Assembly: GCA_002701555.1 (NCBI GenBank)
Contig: NZVS01000041.1
Location: 1-9,842, forward strand
From: Alphaproteobacteria bacterium
GTDB taxonomy: Bacteria; Pseudomonadota; Alphaproteobacteria; Micavibrionales; Micavibrionaceae
DNA: 9,842 nt
Direction of reading: 5' to 3'
Shown here: positions 6,539 through 9,842 of the stretch, piece after piece
Layout: the number at the start of each line of letters is the position of its first letter
Position numbering within the stretch: the stretch's first letter is position 1
Translations under genes and position numbers: made by a program
The notes under the pieces: generated by a model
What the model was told of the DNA's origin: nothing
Database searches by the model: none
The model's input: the letters and a program-made list of their open reading frames with translations, nothing else

Positions 6539-7827
6539 TATGCTGCCTTTGCTGCTTTCCGGTATTGTAGTATACGTTTCTCCATAACAGGCCTGAAGTG
6601 ACGTATTAATCCCTGAATAGGCCAGGCCGAAGCATCACCATGGGCACAAATCGTGTGACCTTCAATTTCTTTTGTAAGGTCATACAGCATGTCTATTTCC
6701 TCGACAGTTGCGTTCCCCGTAACCATGCGTTGCATAGTTCGCCACAGCCAGCCGGTTCCTTCCCGACACGGTGTACATTGACCACAGCTCTCATGCATAT
6801 AAAAGAAGGACAATCTAGCTATCGCATAGACTATGTCTGTCGATTTATCCATAACAATAACACCTGCTGTTCCCAACCCACTTTGAACTTCACGCAAAGA
6901 GTCAAAATCCATTTTCACAGTCGAACAGATATCCCGCGGTAATAAAGGGGTTGAAGATCCACCAGGTATAACTGCCAGCAGGTTATCCCATCCGCCGCGC
7001 ACGCCACCGGCATGTTTTTCGATAAGCTCTTTCAGCCCAATGCCCATCTCTTCTTCAACATTGCACGGCTGGTTTACATGTCCTGATATGCAAAAAAGTT
7101 TAGTTCCTGTATTTTTCTCATCTCGGCCAAATCCTGCGAACCATGCCCCGCCACGACGTAAGATGGTAGGTGCTACCGCAATAGTCTCGACATTATTCAC
7201 CGTTGTTGGACAAGAATAAAGTCCGGCCATAGCAGGGAATGGGGGTTTATTTCTGGGTTGGCCCTTTTTGCCTTCCAGGGATTCAAGCAAGGCTGTTTCT
7301 TCACCACAAATATAGGCCCCTGCCCCTCGGTGAAGATAGACATCGAAATCCCAACCTGACTTAGCCGCATTTTTACCCAAAAGCCCTGCATCATAAGCTT
7401 CTTCGATAGCCGTAACCAAAGCAGAACCTTCATTGTAAAATTCACCTCGAATATAAATATAGGCAGCGTGTGCACCCATGGCAAAACCAGCTAACAATGC
7501 ACCCTCTAGGAGCTTATGCGGTTCAAAACGCATAATGTCGCGGTCTTTGCATGTTCCAGGCTCTGACTCATCAGCATTAATTACAAGATAATGTGGCTTT
7601 CCAGTCTTTTCCGGGTCGGGCATAAATGACCATTTCACACCAGTTGGAAAACCTGCTCCTCCACGACCACGAAGGCCGGATGCTTTCATTTCTGAAATGA
7701 TCCAGTCTTTTCCTTTTTTAATAAAAGAGGCCGTATCATCCCAGTCACCACGTTTTTTGGCAGCCTTCAGACCTGAATCTTGCCAGCCATAGATATTTGT
7801 AAAAATGCGGTCCTTGTCCTGTAACAT
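6538..7827 (-). CDS. nuoF: NADH-quinone oxidoreductase subunit F (NuoF), NADH- and FMN-binding
   Basis: NuoF (NDUFV1 homologue) oxidises NADH, holds FMN and the N3-type 4Fe-4S cluster, and is the entry point of complex I. The NADH/FMN loop GLRGRGGAGFPTGVKW is at residues 51-66 and INADESEPGTCKDR at 83-96. The glycine-rich RGAGAYICGEETALLESLEG follows further on. Cluster ligands are C348, C351, C354 (ESCGQCTPCREGTGW) and C394 (HTICAHGDASAWP). The 429-residue length is normal. The ATG at 7827 overlaps the nuoE stop (TAATG), with AAGG 7 bases upstream, so the two are translationally coupled. All catalytic motifs are intact. Confidence 0.98.
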   Translation of the reverse strand: MLQDKDRIFTNIYGWQDSGLKAAKKRGDWDDTASFIKKGKDWIISEMKASGLRGRGGAGFPTGVKWSFMPDPEKTGKPHYLVINADESEPGTCKDRDIMRFEPHKLLEGALLAGFAMGAHAAYIYIRGEFYNEGSALVTAIEEAYDAGLLGKNAAKSGWDFDVYLHRGAGAYICGEETALLESLEGKKGQPRNKPPFPAMAGLYSCPTTVNNVETIAVAPTILRRGGAWFAGFGRDEKNTGTKLFCISGHVNQPCNVEEEMGIGLKELIEKHAGGVRGGWDNLLAVIPGGSSTPLLPRDICSTVKMDFDSLREVQSGLGTAGVIVMDKSTDIVYAIARLSFFYMHESCGQCTPCREGTGWLWRTMQRMVTGNATVEEIDMLYDLTKEIEGHTICAHGDASAWPIQGLIRHFRPVMEKRILQYRKAAKAA

Positions 7828-8480
7828 TAAACCACCTTTTCTTTCTTAGCTAAGTCTTCAAGAGTTGTCGGACCTTCAACTGCCATTGAACCTCTACGCC
7901 CTTGTTGTGAACCTATAGAAACTTTTTTACCATCCTTCAGGTCTTTGACGATTTGTACCATGTTCTCGGGAGTAAGATCTTCATAGTAGTCATCATTAAT
8001 CTGTACCATTGGCGCATTTACACAAGCCCCAAGGCACTCAACTTCTATGGCAGTAAAAAGACCGTCTTTAGTTGTTTCACCAAGATGTGTGCCGAGCTCT
8101 TTCTCACAAGCTTTCACGATGTCCGCAGAACCACGCAACCAGCATGGAGTTGTTGTACAACACTGAATAAGATATTTACCAACTGGCGCAAGGTTATACA
8201 TTGAATAAAATGTTGCCACTTCATAAACTTTTATTGGGGGTTGCCCTACAACATTTGCAATCTCATCCATAGCAGCTCTGGGTATCCAGCCACCATAAGG
8301 TTTTTTTGCTTTTGCACCTTCTTCACCAACCTGTCTTTGCGCCAGATCAAGTAACGGCATGATTGCTGAACGAGCTTGATTTGAAGGATAACGCGCAAGA
8401 ATTTCATCGACTTTCTTTTTGTTTTTAAAAGAAAAATCTTTGGGCTGATACTCTGCGTTTGGTTCGAACTTTGGTTTCAT
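7827..8480 (-). CDS. nuoE: NADH-quinone oxidoreductase subunit E (NuoE)
   Basis: NuoE (NDUFV2 homologue) carries the 2Fe-2S cluster N1a next to the FMN of NuoF, in the N module. It has a thioredoxin-like fold. Cluster ligands are C108 and C113 (CTTTPC) and C149 and C153 (ECLGACVNAPM). The approach segment VYEVATFYSMYNLAPVGKY at 85-103 is typical. The C-terminus has the alphaproteobacterial-style GPTTLEDL tail. Between AQRQ and GWIP, residues 51-63 hold VGEEGAKAKKPYG, which appears as an insertion compared with the shorter AQEQEGW of Paracoccus as I remember it. At 217 residues it is otherwise normal. The ATG abuts the TAG of the 110-codon ORF with no gap and has AGGGA 10 bases upstream. Confidence 0.98.
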   Translation of the reverse strand: MKPKFEPNAEYQPKDFSFKNKKKVDEILARYPSNQARSAIMPLLDLAQRQVGEEGAKAKKPYGGWIPRAAMDEIANVVGQPPIKVYEVATFYSMYNLAPVGKYLIQCCTTTPCWLRGSADIVKACEKELGTHLGETTKDGLFTAIEVECLGACVNAPMVQINDDYYEDLTPENMVQIVKDLKDGKKVSIGSQQGRRGSMAVEGPTTLEDLAKKEKVV

Positions 8481-8813
8481 CTACACAAATTCCCTGATAT
8501 GAAACTGTTTAACTTTCGACATCACTTTGTCTTTCGCATAAGTCGCACTGCGGCGAAAATCCTTCACGCTAACCACATCTTCCATATCGCGAATTGCTCT
8601 TGCTACGCGCGGCGTCGCCTCCCTTACAACAATTCTGTTACCTCTTTTTGCCGAAGCCGACATGAAAGTAAACTCACTCATAGAACCGAGCCCTCGACCG
8701 TACAGGGTATCCTGCAGGGCCACTTTATTCTTGGCAGATTCACTCATACGGCACTCACCCTCTGCAGACTTTTTAAAAGTCACAAGAATATCTTTTCTAA
8801 ACGAACTTCTCAT
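8481..8813 (-). CDS. Uncharacterised basic 110-residue protein between nuoD and nuoE
   Basis: I do not recognise this protein. It is rich in Arg and Lys, with no membrane segment and a single Cys (C21). A central part reads EFTFMSASAKRGNRIVVREA (47-66), followed by helical RVARAIRDMEDVV and a basic tail ending HIREFV. Two starts are plausible. The ATG at 8813 overlaps the nuoD stop (ATGA) and has GGAG 10 bases upstream. The ATG at 8747 (MSESAKNK) has GAGGG 10 bases upstream and would remove 22 residues. I kept the longer form for its coupling to nuoD. The stop TAG is directly followed by the nuoE ATG. The tight fit shows it is part of the operon. It is not one of the NDUFS4, NDUFS6 or NDUFA12 type accessory subunits as far as I can tell. 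Confidence 0.8.
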   Translation of the reverse strand: MRSSFRKDILVTFKKSAEGECRMSESAKNKVALQDTLYGRGLGSMSEFTFMSASAKRGNRIVVREATPRVARAIRDMEDVVSVKDFRRSATYAKDKVMSKVKQFHIREFV

Positions 8814-9842
8814 CGGTCAATTTCTCCAAATACGATGTCAAGTGAGCCTATAATTGAAACTGTATCGGCAAGCATGTGTCCTTTCGACATAAAATCCAGC
8901 CCCTGCAGATGATAGAAGCCCGGCGCACGTAAACGGCATCTATAGGGTCTGTTTGTTCCGTCTGATACAATGTATACCGCAAATTCACCCTTAGGTGCCT
9001 CAACAGCCGCATATGTTTCACCGGCAGGCACGTGATAACCTTCAGTATACAGTTTGAAGTGATGAATCATTGCTTCCATTGAGCGCTTCATCTCGGCACG
9101 AGGCGGTGGGGCAATCTTATAGTCATTAACCTTAACAGGACCCTCCGGCATCTGCTCAATTGCCTGGCGCATAATTTTGATAGATTGCCGCATTTCTTCC
9201 ATGCGCACCAGATATCTGGCATAACAATCGCCCGTTTTTCCTACAGGAATATCAAAATCCATTTTTTCATAAGCATCATAAGGCTGGCTCTTACGCAGAT
9301 CCCAAGCAACATTTGATCCACGCAGCATTGGGCCTGTAAATCCCCAATCGAGTGCTTCTTGTTTGGAAACCACCCCGATATCAACAGTCCTTTGCTTAAA
9401 AATACGGTTATTTGTCAGAAGGTTATCCAGATCATTTATGACTTTTGGAAGTGTCTCCGTCCACTCATAAATATCTTCAGCAAGCCCGGCAGGCATGTCC
9501 TGATGAACACCACCAGGGCGGAAATAATTGGCATGCAAACGTGCTCCACAGACACGCTCATAAAACTCCATTCCAATTTCGCGTTCTTCGAATCCCCAAA
9601 GCGATGGCGTAATCGCCCCGACATCAAGCGCAAAAGTTGTTATATTCAAAAGATGGTTGAGAACACGACCCAACTCACAGAACAATACACGGATATATTG
9701 TCCACGCTCAGGCACTGTGATTCCAAGAAGCTTTTCAACACCAAGCGCAAAAGCGTGCTCCTGATTCATTGGCGCGACATAATCAAGCCTGTCAAAATAA
9801 GGGATCGCCTGTAAATAAGTCTTATATTCGATAAGTTTTTCA
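8810..9842 (-). CDS. nuoD: NADH-quinone oxidoreductase subunit D (NuoD), 5' end outside window
   Basis: NuoD (49-kDa, NDUFS2 homologue) forms the quinone-reduction site with NuoB and NuoH. The reading frame is open from the right edge (first complete codon 9841-9839), giving 343 residues: EKLIEYKTYLQAIPYFDRLDYVAPMNQEH and onwards; the true start lies about 50 residues further upstream. The quinone-site and core motifs are present: FYERVCGARLHANYFRPGG, FTGPMLRGSNVAWDLRK and YHVPAGETYAAVEAPKGE, then the C-terminal end DTVSIIGSLDIVFGEIDR. The internal ATG at 9769 lies inside the conserved sequence and is not the start. The stop overlaps the start of the 110-codon ORF by ATGA. Confidence 0.97.
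   Translation of the reverse strand, partial: EKLIEYKTYLQAIPYFDRLDYVAPMNQEHAFALGVEKLLGITVPERGQYIRVLFCELGRVLNHLLNITTFALDVGAITPSLWGFEEREIGMEFYERVCGARLHANYFRPGGVHQDMPAGLAEDIYEWTETLPKVINDLDNLLTNNRIFKQRTVDIGVVSKQEALDWGFTGPMLRGSNVAWDLRKSQPYDAYEKMDFDIPVGKTGDCYARYLVRMEEMRQSIKIMRQAIEQMPEGPVKVNDYKIAPPPRAEMKRSMEAMIHHFKLYTEGYHVPAGETYAAVEAPKGEFAVYIVSDGTNRPYRCRLRAPGFYHLQGLDFMSKGHMLADTVSIIGSLDIVFGEIDR

Noticed and set aside
6640..6942. Plus-strand frame of about 100 codons within nuoF
   Set aside because: It lies opposite conserved NuoF cluster-binding sequence and has no ribosome site or family resemblance that I can see.
1..9842. Insertion sequences, tRNA or rRNA genes, CRISPR arrays, toxin-antitoxin or phage defence genes
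   Set aside because: No transposase motif, terminal repeats with target duplication, tRNA-like cloverleaf, or regularly spaced repeats were seen. No mobile-element remains were found beside the inverted DUF2254 gene.

Overview
The window carries most of a bacterial respiratory complex I operon (NADH:quinone oxidoreductase, nuo), read right to left on the minus strand. The visible order is nuoD (5' end outside the window), a 110-codon ORF, nuoE, nuoF, a 62-codon ORF, nuoG, a MazG-like nucleotide pyrophosphohydrolase gene, nuoH, a 165-codon ORF, nuoI, and, after an interruption, nuoJ (3' end outside the window). Every gene from nuoD to nuoI is packed with stop/start overlaps or gaps of a few bases, so they are almost certainly one transcript. 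The protein style suggests an alphaproteobacterium of moderate G+C: a separate nuoE/F/G set, a NuoG of 677 residues without the N7 cysteine quartet, and a NuoE with a C-terminal GPTTLEDL tail. Hand counts of two 300-base samples gave about 43% and 47% G+C. The lineage is inferred from memory of the families, not from a search.

Region by region: 8810-9842 is nuoD, part of the quinone-binding Q module. 8481-8813 is an unrecognised basic protein. 6538-8480 holds nuoE and nuoF, the NADH-oxidising N module. 6350-6538 is a tiny Cys/His protein. 4312-6345 is nuoG. 3897-4310 is the MazG-like enzyme. 2880-3893 is nuoH, the membrane subunit at the quinone site. 2379-2876 is an unrecognised protein with a weak GNAT-like stretch. 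1890-2372 is nuoI. 576-1886 is a plus-strand gene for a DUF2254-type integral membrane protein, placed between nuoI and nuoJ and pointing against the operon. 411-575 is the divergent spacer in front of that gene and nuoJ. 1-410 is the start of nuoJ.

Electrons would pass from NADH through FMN in NuoF, along the Fe-S clusters of NuoE, NuoF, NuoG and NuoI, to quinone at the NuoD/NuoH interface, with NuoH and NuoJ in the proton-pumping membrane arm. The unusual part is the non-core content. Four extra same-strand ORFs sit between core genes, and one opposite-strand gene splits nuoI from nuoJ. Its stop codon is 3 bp from the nuoI stop, with no visible terminator between them, so nuo transcription probably continues antisense through it, or restarts at the spacer, where a promoter-like element and two dyads are visible.
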